Assembly (NCBI GenBank): GCA_019118935.1
Contig: DWXY01000033.1
Span: 1-59,207 of the forward strand
Length of the DNA stretch: 59,207 nucleotides
Origin: Candidatus Oscillibacter pullicola
GTDB lineage: Bacteria; Bacillota; Clostridia; Oscillospirales; Oscillospiraceae
Direction: 5' to 3'
This document shows, piece after piece, positions 32,407 to 41,009 of this stretch (the first letter of the stretch is position 1; every line of letters starts with the position of its first letter). The notes under the pieces were generated by a model. It made no database searches and was not told the origin of the DNA. It saw nothing but the letters and a program-made list of their open reading frames with translations. The position numbers and the translations under genes were made by a program.

Positions 32407-33180
32407 ATGGAAAATACCGTTTTAGAAAAATTTCGCCAGGGCCGCCAGAGCCTGGGGACCTTCTCCGCCATCGGCAGCCCCCTGGCCGTGGAGAGCCTGC
32501 GCTATACCGGACTGGACTATGTGATCGTGGACACGGAGCACTCCCCCGCCGGGATCGAATCCGCCGCCGCCCAGATCGCCGCCGCCCAGGGCGCGGGCCT
32601 GACGGCCCTGGCCCGGGCCAATGAAATCTCCCGCACGGCGGTGCTGCGGCTGCTGGACGTGGGTGCCCAGGGCGTGGTGGTCCCCTGCGTGGAGACCGTG
32701 GAGGAAGTCCGGGAACTGGTCCGGTACGCCAAGTTCGCCCCTCTGGGGAACCGGGGCTTCTGCCCCACCCGGGACGGCGGCTGGGGCTACGCCGCCCATG
32801 CGGCCTCCATTTCGGGCTATATGGAGACCAGCAACCGGGAGACGCTGCTGCTGCCCCAGTGCGAGACCGTGGGCTGCCTGGAGCACATTGAGGAGATCAC
32901 CGCCATGGACGGCGTGGACGGCATCTTTGTGGGGCCCTTTGACCTGTCCATTGCCCTGGGCCATCCCGGCGAGTTCGACGCGCCGGTGGTCCATGACGCC
33001 ATTCTGCGGGTCCAGGCGGCCTGCAGGCGCAGCGGCAAGCTGTCCATCATCTTTACCGGCAGTGCAGCGGCCAGCCGCCAGCGGTTTGCGGAGGGCTTCG
33101 ACAGCGTCACCATGGGCATGGACTCCCTGTTTTATGTGGAGATGTACAAAAATCTGGTAGCGGACGTCTGGGGGAAGTAA
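32407..33180 (+). CDS. HpcH/HpaI family aldolase
   Basis: A 257-residue class II metal-dependent aldolase of the HpcH/HpaI group, TIM-barrel fold. Typical marks are YVIVDTEHSP (conserved acid and His), GAQGVVVPCVETVEE, the metal-binding Glu and Asp in LLPQCETVGCLEHIEEI and IFVGPFDLSIALG, and MGMDSLFYVEMYKN near the end. The family cleaves or forms 4-hydroxy-2-oxoacids with pyruvate or oxaloacetate as donor; the natural substrate here is unknown. AGGAGG precedes the ATG. It is monocistronic with a near-perfect promoter and a terminator. Confidence 0.92.
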   Translation: MENTVLEKFRQGRQSLGTFSAIGSPLAVESLRYTGLDYVIVDTEHSPAGIESAAAQIAAAQGAGLTALARANEISRTAVLRLLDVGAQGVVVPCVETVEEVRELVRYAKFAPLGNRGFCPTRDGGWGYAAHAASISGYMETSNRETLLLPQCETVGCLEHIEEITAMDGVDGIFVGPFDLSIALGHPGEFDAPVVHDAILRVQAACRRSGKLSIIFTGSAAASRQRFAEGFDSVTMGMDSLFYVEMYKNLVADVWGK

Positions 33181-33197
33181 GTCCCCGGGACAAAGAA

Positions 33198-33232
33198 ACC
33201 CGGCGCGGAAATCCGCGCCGGGTCCTCTTTTT
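33198..33232 (+). terminator. Terminator of the aldolase gene
   Basis: A 12-bp stem ACCCGGCGCGGA / TCCGCGCCGGGT (33198-33209 with 33212-33223), then CCTCTTTTT. Confidence 0.88.
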
Positions 33233-34403
33233 ATTCCGTCTCTTCCGGCTTCTGCTCTGCCGCGAACTCCCCCAGGCCGAAGTCCTTTTCCACACTGGCG
33301 GTATCCCGCTCCAGCATGGTCTCCATCACCCGGATGTCGCTGTCCACATCCATGGCATCGGCCTTGTACAGCTCGTCCAGCTGGTGCTCAAAGCCCTTGA
33401 CGATCAGGTCCATGGTGGACTCGATCCGGGCCTTGGCCTGGCGGAGGTTCTCTCCCTCCACCCCGGCGGCCTCAAACTCCGCATAGGAGTCCAGCAGTTT
33501 CTGGGTGGTGGGCAGATAGTAGTTCAGGAAGGTGTCGATCCGGCCCCGCTTCTTCGGGTCCTCCTCCACCGCCCGGAAGATCTTGGCGGTGATGGTCTCC
33601 AGCCGGTCGATCTTGGCCGAGAGGCCCGGGTCTGCGATGGCGTCGTTGGCCCGGCGGATCCTCCGCAGAATGCCGGAGTAGCCCTCCTCCGTCTCCTTGG
33701 AGGGCGGCGCCGCGGCCGCCTCCTCCTGCCGGCGCTTCTGTTTCAGGTCCGCGTCCGCCTGGCCGCTGCGGAAGAGATACCCCAGCTCCATGTTCAGATA
33801 CGCCTCGTCCCCGAAGTAGCCCTTGTCGATCATCTTCTGCAGGTCCTTCTCCACCCGGTCCCTGGAATAGCCCAGGGTGCGGCACAGCTGCTCCACGGCC
33901 ATGGCCTCGTAATTCCCCACTACGGCCAGATACTTGTTGTACCGCTTCAGGCTGCGGTCGATGGATACCCCGCTGCAGAACATGGCCCCACCGGCGGCAG
34001 TGATGGCCAGGGCCCACAGCAGCTCCTCGATATACCAGACCTCCACGCGGCCCAGCCAGATCATCATGTCGATGGGGGACCAGCAGGCCGCCAGGCCGCA
34101 GACCGCCAGCACCGCGCCGATGATCTTCAGCCACTTGGCGTTGGACTTCTTCACCGCCGGGGACTTCATGGCGCTGCGCACGGCTTTTTTGGTCCTGCCG
34201 GCGGCCCCGGCGGAAGCGGCGGCCGCCGGCTCCGGCACCGCCGTCTGCAGCGGGGGCGGGGCCTGCCGCCGCTTCTGCCCGTCGTTTCCGAAGAGCTTGA
34301 CCAGCAGCATCACCAGGGCGATGGGCCACAGGCCGACGGCGAAGAGGATCACGATGGCCACCCAGGCACCAACGCCCTCCTGCTTCTGTTTCTTTCCGGC
34401 CAC
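33231..34403 (-). CDS. XpaC-like membrane protein (5-bromo-4-chloroindolyl phosphate hydrolysis family)
   Basis: A 390-residue protein. It has an N-terminal membrane segment (about 11-37), a Pro/Ala/Lys-rich linker, a second hydrophobic pair (about 93-111 and 125-145), then a winged-helix-like segment (YNKYLAVVGNYEAMAVEQLCRTLGYSRDRVEKDLQKMIDKGYF) and a C-terminal helical XpaC domain (about 250-385). XpaC proteins are often linked with TelA-type toxic-anion resistance proteins, but none is next to it here. The start is GTG at 34403 with AAGGAGG 9 bases upstream. It follows the DUF896 gene closely on the same strand. Confidence 0.82.
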   Translation of the reverse strand: MAGKKQKQEGVGAWVAIVILFAVGLWPIALVMLLVKLFGNDGQKRRQAPPPLQTAVPEPAAAASAGAAGRTKKAVRSAMKSPAVKKSNAKWLKIIGAVLAVCGLAACWSPIDMMIWLGRVEVWYIEELLWALAITAAGGAMFCSGVSIDRSLKRYNKYLAVVGNYEAMAVEQLCRTLGYSRDRVEKDLQKMIDKGYFGDEAYLNMELGYLFRSGQADADLKQKRRQEEAAAAPPSKETEEGYSGILRRIRRANDAIADPGLSAKIDRLETITAKIFRAVEEDPKKRGRIDTFLNYYLPTTQKLLDSYAEFEAAGVEGENLRQAKARIESTMDLIVKGFEHQLDELYKADAMDVDSDIRVMETMLERDTASVEKDFGLGEFAAEQKPEETE

Positions 34404-34408
34404 GGCAC

Positions 34409-34618
34409 TCAGTCCTCCTTCTGCTTCAGCTTCCGCTTGTTGCCCTGGTCATCCACCACATAGGTGTGGTCCAGCTGGCTCTTCAGGTTCCCCAGCACGG
34501 AGTCGATGTACTCCCGCCGCAATGCCGCCTGCTCCATCCGCTCCCACTCCGTCAGGCCCTCCGGCGTCTTGGCCTTCCGGGCCAACTCGTTGATGCGGTC
34601 GATCTGCTTTTGCTCCAT
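34409..34618 (-). CDS. DUF896 family small protein (YnzC type)
   Basis: A 69-residue soluble protein of the DUF896/UPF0291 family: MEQKQIDRINELARKAKTPEGLTEWERMEQAALRREYIDSVLGNLK... forms the usual two-helix hairpin with the conserved IDRINELA, L-T-x-x-E and R-x-x-Y-I-x patterns. The role is unknown; the B. subtilis homologue YnzC is linked to the SOS operon. CAGGAGG precedes the ATG. It belongs to a tight run of minus-strand genes from the ABC exporter to XpaC. Confidence 0.9.
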   Translation of the reverse strand: MEQKQIDRINELARKAKTPEGLTEWERMEQAALRREYIDSVLGNLKSQLDHTYVVDDQGNKRKLKQKED

Positions 34619-34633
34619 GTTTCGATCCTCCTG

Positions 34634-34840
34634 TCAGGTCTCAGGCCGCTGGCGCTCGAATACCAGGTCGATGCTCTCGATAAAGCCGTAAGGGCGGCGC
34701 TGACTTTTGGGAATGCATCCCACATACCGCCAGCCATCCGCCGCCCGGCGGAGGATGACCTTCTGATGGGCGGCGGTCTCCCGCATGTAGAACCCGCAGA
34801 CCTCGTCACAGACGACCTCTTCAAACTCGTATTCCAGCAT
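34634..34840 (-). CDS. DUF4177 family small protein
   Basis: A 68-residue protein, MLEYEFEEVVCDEV..., with a central KVILRRAADGWRYVGCIPKSQ and C-terminal IESIDLVFERQ. This is the DUF4177 pattern (a small beta-alpha-beta protein whose members read E-x-A-x-x-G-W-x-x-V-x-x-x-P and end in x-x-L-x-F-E-R). The function is unknown. GAGAGGAGG precedes the ATG. It sits 14 bases after the YlmH gene stop, so it is probably in the same transcript. Confidence 0.78.
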   Translation of the reverse strand: MLEYEFEEVVCDEVCGFYMRETAAHQKVILRRAADGWRYVGCIPKSQRRPYGFIESIDLVFERQRPET

Positions 34841-34854
34841 CCAGCATCCTCCTC

Positions 34855-35646
34855 TCAGACGTATCGCTTCACCACGATGGCGGTGCGGCCCTTTTTCGTG
34901 ACGCCGCCCACCTCCGCCAGCTGAAATTTTCCAAAGCCCCGGGCGGAGACCGTGTCCCCCGCCGTGAGCAGCTTGTCCGCTTTTGTGCACGGCCGCCAGT
35001 TCACCTGCACCCGGCCCGAGGCAACCAGCTCCGCCGCCTTGCCCCTGGCCATGCGGAAGCCGGTGGCGCACACTGCATCCAGCCGCAGGGAGCTGACCGT
35101 GTCCCGCACCTCCTCGCACCGCACCTCGGGGATGTGGAGATGGGCGGCGGGGATCTCCGTCACCGTCAGCTTCGCCCGGCCGGCGCTGTTCCAGCTGGAG
35201 AGCAGGAACTCCGCCACCGTGTCCAGCACGATCAGGTCTGCGCTCTCCGGGGAGACGAGAATGTCCCCCACCTTCTCCCGGACGATGCCCATGCCCATGA
35301 GGCTGCCCAGGATGTCCCGGTGGGTCAGCCGGTCCTCCGGCCGGAAGGCGGCCCGCAGGCACTGGAGGGGGCTCTCCGCCGTCTCCGGCTCCATCCAGTC
35401 TGGCAGGAACAGCAGGATGTTCCGCTCCGCCCCCTGGTAGCCCCCCTGGAGAAGCCAGGCGGTCTCGGAGATCCCGGCCATGCGCAGCAGATCCTGGGCC
35501 TGGGCCTGCTGCTGGGGGGAGAGAAAGTCCGTCCAGGCGGGGATATTGCGGCTCTCCGCCTGCTCCGCCCGGTCCAGGACCTTGGCCAGCAGCAGCCGGT
35601 CCTCCCCTTCGGCCCCGCAGCGGTCCAGCAGCTTACTCTTTTCCAT
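34855..35646 (-). CDS. ylmH: YlmH family S4-domain RNA-binding protein
   Basis: A 263-residue protein with the YlmH/YlmHI N-terminal domain (about 1-80), a middle domain (AFRPEDRLTHRDILGSLMGMGIVREKVGDIL) and a C-terminal S4 RNA-binding domain (about 185-263: LRLDAVCATGFRMARGKAAELVASGRVQVNW, AGDTVSARGFGKFQL). In B. subtilis YlmH binds stalled 50S subunits and helps ribosome-associated quality control. The gene commonly lies with division genes, but here it overlaps the ABC exporter gene by 14 bases. Confidence 0.92.
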   Translation of the reverse strand: MEKSKLLDRCGAEGEDRLLLAKVLDRAEQAESRNIPAWTDFLSPQQQAQAQDLLRMAGISETAWLLQGGYQGAERNILLFLPDWMEPETAESPLQCLRAAFRPEDRLTHRDILGSLMGMGIVREKVGDILVSPESADLIVLDTVAEFLLSSWNSAGRAKLTVTEIPAAHLHIPEVRCEEVRDTVSSLRLDAVCATGFRMARGKAAELVASGRVQVNWRPCTKADKLLTAGDTVSARGFGKFQLAEVGGVTKKGRTAIVVKRYV

Positions 35647-37393
35647 GGCCGATCAGCTCCTGGGTCCGCACCAGCTCCGCATAGGCGCCGTTTTTCCCCA
35701 TCAGCTCGTCGTGGCTGCCCAGCTCCGTGATGCGGCCGTCCTCGATGACGGCGATGCGGTCCGCGTTGCGGACGGTGGAAAGCCTGTGGGCGATGATGAT
35801 GGTGGTGCGGCCGTGGGCCAGCTTCTCAAAGGTCTCCTGGAGCTTGGCCTCCGTCACGCTGTCCAGAGCGGAGGTGGCCTCGTCCAGAATCAGCACCGGC
35901 GGGTCCTTCAGGAAGATCCGGGCGATGCAGATGCGCTGCTTCTGCCCGCCGGAGAGCAGGGTGCCCCGCTCGCCCACATAGGTGTTGAACCCCTCCGGCA
36001 ATGCCACGATGTCGTCATAGATCTCCGCTAGCTTCGCCGCCCGGGCCACCTCCTCCTCCGAGGCGCCGGGCTTGCCGTAGCGGATGTTCTCCAAAATGCT
36101 GGCAGCGAACAGGAACACGTCCTGCTGCACCACGCCCACGTTCTGCCGCAGGGACTCCTGGGTCACCTGCCGGACGTCGTGGCCGTCGATGCGGACCGCG
36201 CCGTCCGTCACGTCGTAGAACCGGGGGATCAGCTGGCACAGGGTGGATTTGCCGCCGCCGGAGGGCCCCACCACGGCGATGGTCTCGCCGGGGCGAATGT
36301 GGAGGTCCACGTCGTGGAGCACCGCCATGTCGTCCTGATAGGCGAAGGACACATGGTCCACGTCGATGCGCCCCTCCACCCGGGAGAGGGTGATGGCATC
36401 GGGGGCATCCTGCATGGCAGGCTCCTCCCGCATCAGCTCCACGAACCGGGCAAAGCCGGCGGTGCCGTTGGCAAACAGCTCCGCAAAGGTGGAGAGCTTG
36501 CGCACCGGGTTCACGAAGGTGGTGATATACAGGCTGAAGGTGATGAGGTCCACCGTGTCCATCCGGCCCTGCATAATCAGGTAGCCGCCCACGGAAATCA
36601 CCGCCACGGAGAGGATGCACAGGAAGAACTCCATCACCGCGTTGAACCGGCCCATGGCCCGGTGGAACGCCCGCTTGGAGGTCTTGAAGCTGTCGTTGGA
36701 CACGTCGAACTTCTCCAACTCCGCCTCCTCATTGGCAAAGGCCTTGGCGGTCTTGATGCCGGAGAGGCCGGACTCGATGTCGGCGTTGATGGTGGCCGTC
36801 CGCTGCTTCACCTTGATAGAGGCGTCCTGCATGGACTTGCGGCACTTCCACACCACCAGGAAGAACACCGGGATGATGCAGGCGATCACCAGGGCCAGCT
36901 GCCACTGGATGGTGAACATGATGACCAGCGCGCCCACAATGGTGACGCCGGAGATGAAGATGTCCTCCGGTCCGTGGTGGGCCAGCTCCGTGATGTCGAA
37001 CAGGTCCGCTGTCAGGCGGCTCATCAGCTGGCCGGTGCGGTTGCGGTCATAGTAGTCGAAGCTCAGCTCCTGCATGTGGCGGAACAGGTCCCGCCGGATG
37101 TCCGCCTCCACCAGGATGCCGAAGGTGTGGCCGTAATAGCAGATGATGTAGGTGAACACGGACCGCAGGATGTACGCGCAGAACACCACCGCCATCACGG
37201 CGAAGAAGGTCCGGTAGGCGCTCTCAGGCAGCAGCTGGTACATGCACCACCGGGAGACGTAGGGAAACGCCAGATCGATCACGGCGATCATCAGGGCGCA
37301 GCACATATCCAGGAAAAACAGCTTCCGGTGGGGCTTGAAGTAGGACAGGAAGATCCGCAGAGCGGAGCTCTCCTGAAACTGTCGGGTCGTCAT
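35633..37393 (-). CDS. ABC exporter, fused permease-ATPase
   Basis: A 586-residue type I (IV-fold) ABC exporter half-transporter. Six membrane helices lie in residues about 25-310. The nucleotide-binding domain (about 335-580) has Walker A VGPSGGGKST, Q-loop NVGVVQQDVF, signature LSGGQKQRICIARIF and Walker B LILDEATSALD. It should work as a dimer exporting drugs, lipids or peptides. No partner half is adjacent, so a homodimer is likely. The ATG follows AAAGGAGAG. Its 3' end overlaps ylmH. Confidence 0.94.
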   Translation of the reverse strand: MTTRQFQESSALRIFLSYFKPHRKLFFLDMCCALMIAVIDLAFPYVSRWCMYQLLPESAYRTFFAVMAVVFCAYILRSVFTYIICYYGHTFGILVEADIRRDLFRHMQELSFDYYDRNRTGQLMSRLTADLFDITELAHHGPEDIFISGVTIVGALVIMFTIQWQLALVIACIIPVFFLVVWKCRKSMQDASIKVKQRTATINADIESGLSGIKTAKAFANEEAELEKFDVSNDSFKTSKRAFHRAMGRFNAVMEFFLCILSVAVISVGGYLIMQGRMDTVDLITFSLYITTFVNPVRKLSTFAELFANGTAGFARFVELMREEPAMQDAPDAITLSRVEGRIDVDHVSFAYQDDMAVLHDVDLHIRPGETIAVVGPSGGGKSTLCQLIPRFYDVTDGAVRIDGHDVRQVTQESLRQNVGVVQQDVFLFAASILENIRYGKPGASEEEVARAAKLAEIYDDIVALPEGFNTYVGERGTLLSGGQKQRICIARIFLKDPPVLILDEATSALDSVTEAKLQETFEKLAHGRTTIIIAHRLSTVRNADRIAVIEDGRITELGSHDELMGKNGAYAELVRTQELIGHGKE

Positions 37394-37463
37394 GGTACTC
37401 TCCTTTTTCTTTTCAATTCATATCTTAAAAATGATAGCACACTTTTCCCCCGCGCGCAATGAA

Positions 37464-37497
37464 ATATCCCCGAATGTCCTCCAACATCCGGGGATAT
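37464..37497 (-). terminator. Hairpin after the zinc-ribbon gene
   Basis: A 14-bp stem with one mismatch (37464-37477 with 37484-37497) lies 15 bases after the zinc-ribbon gene stop. The U-rich tail on the minus strand is weak. Confidence 0.5.
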
Positions 37498-37512
37498 CGC
37501 CATGCCGTTTTT

Positions 37513-38472
37513 TCAGGAATTGGACAAATATTCGCCCATCATGTAGCCGGTGGTAGTCACACCGCCGGAGGCCACAAAGCTGATCTGATACCAGCCGTTC
37601 CCGGCGCCCTGCACCACCCGGACGGAGTCGCCGTTGGAGAGGGTCGCCAGAATCTCGCTGCTGGTGTTGGCCTGAGCGCGGACCCGCACACCGTTCCCGG
37701 CGTTGACCACCACCGCGGCCCCCGCCGTCAGCGTGCCGCCGGACGTGGTGCTGCCGCCGCTGGTAGACGCGGACGTGCCGGTGCTGCCGCCCCGGACCCG
37801 CACCAGGCAGGTGCCCTTGCCGGAACCGTCCGTCACCGTCAGGGTGGCCTGTCCGGAGGAGACGGCCGTCACTTTGCCGCTGGCATCCACAGAGGCGATG
37901 CCGTCGTCGCTGCTGCTCCAGGTATAGGTGCCGCTGCCGCCGGAGGCGGTCAGGGGAATGGGCTCATCGCCCACGGACATGGTGAACTCCGTCCGGGGAG
38001 AGCCCAGGTAGGCGATGGTCAGCGTCTCCGGCAGGGTGGCGGGATCCGTCTGGACGGGCGTGGTGGCGCCGCCGTCATTCGGGTCCTCCGTCTCCCCGGT
38101 GCCGCCGCTCTCCGGCATGGTCACGTCGTCTCCCGTCTCCGGGTCCGCCGTGTCAGGATCCGGCTGCTGGGGCGTCACATCCTCTGTGGGGGTGTCCTGG
38201 GTCTCCTCTCCGCCGGAGAGGCGCTCGGCGATCCGGTCGCCGACGAGCAGGTAGACCAGCAGCGCCGCCATAATGACGATCAGCACGATCAGAATGGGAC
38301 TCAGCAGATTGGGCTGACGGTTCCGGGCCGCCGTCCGCTTGCCGCCCCGTCCGGGAGCGGTCCTGCGGATCTGTGCGCCGCTCTGCAGCGCCTCTTCCTC
38401 CTCGCAGAAGGGGCAGCTCTTATATGTATCGGAATACTTTTCCCCGCAGACGGGGCAGCGTTTCATGGCCAT
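37513..38472 (-). CDS. Zinc-ribbon membrane protein with Ig-like and SH3 domains
   Basis: A 319-residue protein. An N-terminal zinc ribbon (CPVCGEKYSDTYKSCPFC, about 6-23) faces the cytoplasm. It is followed by a basic linker, one membrane helix (about 57-77), an acidic Thr/Pro-rich linker, a BIG2-type Ig-like domain (about 148-228: SVGDEPIPLTASGGSGTYTW, DASGKVTAVSSGQATLTV), a Ser/Gly/Thr linker and a C-terminal bacterial SH3 domain (about 255-319). It joins a cytosolic sensor-like zinc ribbon to an external wall-binding part. The first ATG follows GGGAGGA. Its role is unknown. Confidence 0.85.
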   Translation of the reverse strand: MAMKRCPVCGEKYSDTYKSCPFCEEEEALQSGAQIRRTAPGRGGKRTAARNRQPNLLSPILIVLIVIMAALLVYLLVGDRIAERLSGGEETQDTPTEDVTPQQPDPDTADPETGDDVTMPESGGTGETEDPNDGGATTPVQTDPATLPETLTIAYLGSPRTEFTMSVGDEPIPLTASGGSGTYTWSSSDDGIASVDASGKVTAVSSGQATLTVTDGSGKGTCLVRVRGGSTGTSASTSGGSTTSGGTLTAGAAVVVNAGNGVRVRAQANTSSEILATLSNGDSVRVVQGAGNGWYQISFVASGGVTTTGYMMGEYLSNS

Positions 38473-38509
38473 GGGTCATCCTCCCGCGCAACAACTTTTC
38501 ACAATTTAC

Positions 38510-38538
38510 ATAATATCGGCTTTTCCCGGTGCCGTCAA
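38510..38538 (-). promoter_or_regulatory. Promoter of the zinc-ribbon protein gene
   Basis: Minus strand: TTGACG (38533-38538), 17 bases, TATTAT (38510-38515). Confidence 0.65.
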
Positions 38539-38589
38539 GACCGGAAGCGTCGATTCCCCGGGAAATTTGCGCTTTTCCCGCGGTTCCGC

Positions 38590-38618
38590 TTGCTTTTGGG
38601 GAGCGCCTCTTCTATAAT
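38590..38618 (+). promoter_or_regulatory. Promoter of udk
   Basis: TTGCTT (38590-38595), 17 bases, TATAAT (38613-38618). Confidence 0.7.
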
Positions 38619-38679
38619 GGACGCAAAAGAACGCGGTTTTGTTTCACAGAACTGGGAGATTTTAGGGGGAAACGGGAAC

Positions 38680-39297
38680 ATGAACACCATCCTGATCGGG
38701 ATCGCGGGGGGCACCGGCTCCGGAAAGACCACTCTGACCCGGCATTTGAAGGAGCACTTCGGCAAGGACGTGACCGTCATCGGCCACGACAGCTATTACA
38801 AGCGCCAGGTGGGCAGGACGTATGAGGAGCGGGCCAAGGTGAACTACGACCACCCCAACGCCTTTGACACGGACCTGCTGATCCGCCATCTGCAGGAGCT
38901 GAAGGCCGGACGCTCCATCCAGTGCCCGGTCTACTCCTTTGTGGAGCACAACCGCACCGACCAGACCGTGGAGATCCAGCCCGCCAAGGTCATCATTGTG
39001 GAGGGCATTCTGATCTTTCAGAACCCCACTCTGCGGGATATGTTCGACATCAAGATCTTCGTGGAGACGGACGCGGACGAGCGGATCCTCCGCCGGGCCC
39101 TGCGGGATGTGGAGGAGCGGGGCCGGACGCTCCAGTCTGTGGTCTCCCAGTACCTCACCACCGTGAAGCCCATGCATGAGCAGTATGTGGAGCCCTCCCG
39201 GAAGTACGCGGACATCGTGGTGCTGGAGGGCGGCCACAATCTGGTGGCCCTGGACATGATCATGCAGCGGATCCAGCACCACATCGACGGAAAGTGA
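38680..39297 (+). CDS. udk: Uridine kinase
   Basis: A 205-residue cytoplasmic kinase that phosphorylates uridine and cytidine in pyrimidine salvage. The P-loop GGTGSGKTTL is near residue 10, the nucleoside-binding region reads YDHPNAFDTDLLIRHLQ, and VEGILIFQNPTLRDMFDIKIFVETDADERILRR matches the family lid and Walker-B-like parts. The length is normal. The ATG at 38680 lies 60 bases after a good promoter. A much longer open frame on the left runs across a divergent gene and is not coding. Confidence 0.95.
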   Translation: MNTILIGIAGGTGSGKTTLTRHLKEHFGKDVTVIGHDSYYKRQVGRTYEERAKVNYDHPNAFDTDLLIRHLQELKAGRSIQCPVYSFVEHNRTDQTVEIQPAKVIIVEGILIFQNPTLRDMFDIKIFVETDADERILRRALRDVEERGRTLQSVVSQYLTTVKPMHEQYVEPSRKYADIVVLEGGHNLVALDMIMQRIQHHIDGK

Positions 39298-39309
39298 CGG
39301 CCCGAATAA

Positions 39310-39343
39310 GCCGCCCGCCGGGGAATCCCGGCGGGCGGCTTTT
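39310..39343 (+). terminator. Bidirectional terminator
   Basis: A perfect 13-bp stem (39310-39322 with 39327-39339), then TTTT, between udk and the convergent editing-protein gene. Confidence 0.82.
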
Positions 39344-39348
39344 GCGTA

Positions 39349-39837
39349 TTACAGCGGACACCAGATCACCGGCACGCCGTGGTCCTCCAGCAGCGCGGCC
39401 AGATCGTCCAGATTCAGGAACATGGTGGCGGTGTTCTCCAGCGGATGGACGCCCACGGTCCGGCCCCGCAAAGACGCATCCAGCACCACAGTGACCGTGC
39501 CGGCCGGCGCCCGGAGGGCGCCCAGCGGCGTCACCTGTCCCGGCAGCAGGCCCAGCAGCCGCTCCAGGTCCGCGGCGCCTGCAAAGCTCAGGGGGCGGCT
39601 GTCCAGTGTCCGGCGCAGGGCCTTCAGGTCCGCCGTCCGGCCGCCGTCCATGGCCACCAGATAGTACCGCCGCCTCTTGTCGTCCCGCAGGAAGAGGTTT
39701 TTCAGAATCCGCTCCTCCCCCGGCAGATGGAGGGCGTGGAGCTCCTCCATATTCCATACCGCCGGGTGCGCTGTCTCCTCATAGGGGATGTTCCGCGCCC
39801 GCAGCAGGGCATACAGGTCCTGGCGGTCCATCCTCAC
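39349..39837 (-). CDS. Prolyl-tRNA editing protein (ProX/PrdX, YbaK family)
   Basis: A 162-residue free-standing trans-editing enzyme of the YbaK/ProX family. Members hydrolyse mischarged Ala-tRNA-Pro or Cys-tRNA-Pro. The family pattern is visible in ILKNLFLRDDKRRRYYLVAMDG (with the key lysine) and PGQVTPLGALRAPAGTVTVVLDASL, ending in HPLENTATMFLNLDDLAALLE. The length fits PrdX. The start is GTG at 39837, overlapping the transporter stop as GTGA; ATG two codons later is also possible. It is the last gene of the birA - chromate transporter unit. Confidence 0.9.
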   Translation of the reverse strand: MRMDRQDLYALLRARNIPYEETAHPAVWNMEELHALHLPGEERILKNLFLRDDKRRRYYLVAMDGGRTADLKALRRTLDSRPLSFAGAADLERLLGLLPGQVTPLGALRAPAGTVTVVLDASLRGRTVGVHPLENTATMFLNLDDLAALLEDHGVPVIWCPL

Positions 39838-40451
39838 ACCCCCGCGAAGCGGAACACCACGCCCACCACGGCAGAGGCGGCGATGAACACGATGGGATGG
39901 AGATTCTTCGTGGGCTTCACCCAGTTGGTCAGTGCCAGCAGCACCGCCGCCAGGATCAGGCCCGGCCAGCTGATGAGGCCCGCCAGGCCGCCGTCCCCCA
40001 GCTGGAACTGGTTGAACAGCCCCGTCTCCGGCGACGTCACCACGATGTTGGTGAGCACCTCAAATACCACCGATACACAGGCCGCGCCGATCAGGCCCGT
40101 GGAGGCGGGCCGCAGGCCGTAGAAAGCCCGGTCCACATACCGGTTCTCCCGGAAGTTCCGCAGCAGGGCGGCGATGATCAGGATCACGATGATGGAGGGC
40201 GTCACCTCTCCCAGCGTGGCGATCACCGCGCCGGGGACGCCCGCGATGGTGAAGCCCACGTAGGTGGCCATGTTGATGCCGATGGGGCCGGGGGTGGACT
40301 CGGACACCGCCAGCATGTTCATCAGCTGAGTCTGGGTGAACCAGCCGGTGGCCTCCCCCATGTCGTGGAGGAAGGGCAGGGTGGCCATGCCGCCGCCGAT
40401 GGCAAAGAGACCGGTCTTGAAAAACTCCCAGAACAGGCGCAGATAGATCAT
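39834..40451 (-). CDS. Chromate transporter (ChrA half, second copy)
   Basis: A 205-residue membrane protein with one CHR domain (about six helices). Motifs GLFAIGGGMATLPFL near residue 12 and SESTPGPIGINMATYVGF near 50 are diagnostic. Together with the upstream half it makes a two-gene split ChrA. The family exports chromate in some bacteria, but many members in anaerobes have unknown substrates. ATG at 40451 overlaps the upstream stop by 4 bases. Confidence 0.92.
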   Translation of the reverse strand: MIYLRLFWEFFKTGLFAIGGGMATLPFLHDMGEATGWFTQTQLMNMLAVSESTPGPIGINMATYVGFTIAGVPGAVIATLGEVTPSIIVILIIAALLRNFRENRYVDRAFYGLRPASTGLIGAACVSVVFEVLTNIVVTSPETGLFNQFQLGDGGLAGLISWPGLILAAVLLALTNWVKPTKNLHPIVFIAASAVVGVVFRFAGV

Positions 40452-40990
40452 GCCCCCTTCACCTCCCAGTTCTTCAGCAGGATGCCCAGCACTGCGGCCA
40501 CCAGGATGAACCACACCGGGGACACATCCATCACCGTGCTGCCCACCAGCACCGCCAGGAAAATCGCCGCCGTCGGCTTATCCACCACGGACTTCTTCAG
40601 CAGCTTCACCGTGGCGTTGAAGATCAGCACGCACACGCACACCTGAATGCCCGCAAAGGCGTTCTGGACCCAGGCCAGGTCCGCGAAGTTGTTGATGAGC
40701 CCCGCCAGGATGGAGATAATGACCAGAGACGGGAACACCACCCCCAAGGTGGCCACGATGCCCCCGGCGATGCCCTTGTACTTCTGGCCGATGAACGTGG
40801 CCGTGTTGACGGCGATAATGCCCGGCGTGCACTGCCCGATGGCGTAGTAGTCCGTCAGCTCCTCCTCCGTGGCCCAGTGCTTGTTCTCCACCACTTCCCG
40901 CTGGAGAATGGGCAGCATGGCCATGCCGCCGCCGAAGGTCATGACCCCCATCTTCGCGAAGGTCCAAAACAATGTCCAAAGCTCTTTCAA
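40448..40990 (-). CDS. Chromate transporter (ChrA half, first copy)
   Basis: A 180-residue CHR-domain membrane protein with the pair FAKMGVMTFGGGMAMLPIL and GQCTPGIIAVNTATFIG. It is the upstream half of a split ChrA pair, with 4-base overlap to the second half. The start is taken as TTG at 40990, 19 bases after the birA stop and preceded by a purine-rich AGGGGGAGA. The conserved protein begins at this point, and the longer frame to the left runs into birA. Confidence 0.9.
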   Translation of the reverse strand: MKELWTLFWTFAKMGVMTFGGGMAMLPILQREVVENKHWATEEELTDYYAIGQCTPGIIAVNTATFIGQKYKGIAGGIVATLGVVFPSLVIISILAGLINNFADLAWVQNAFAGIQVCVCVLIFNATVKLLKKSVVDKPTAAIFLAVLVGSTVMDVSPVWFILVAAVLGILLKNWEVKGA

Positions 40991-41009
40991 CCCTGTCTCC
41001 CCCTGTCTC

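Noticed and set aside
37459-39297. A 612-codon version of the uridine kinase gene
   Set aside because: The added 407 codons run opposite to the zinc-ribbon protein gene. A promoter at 38590-38618 and the conserved N-terminus place the start at 38680.
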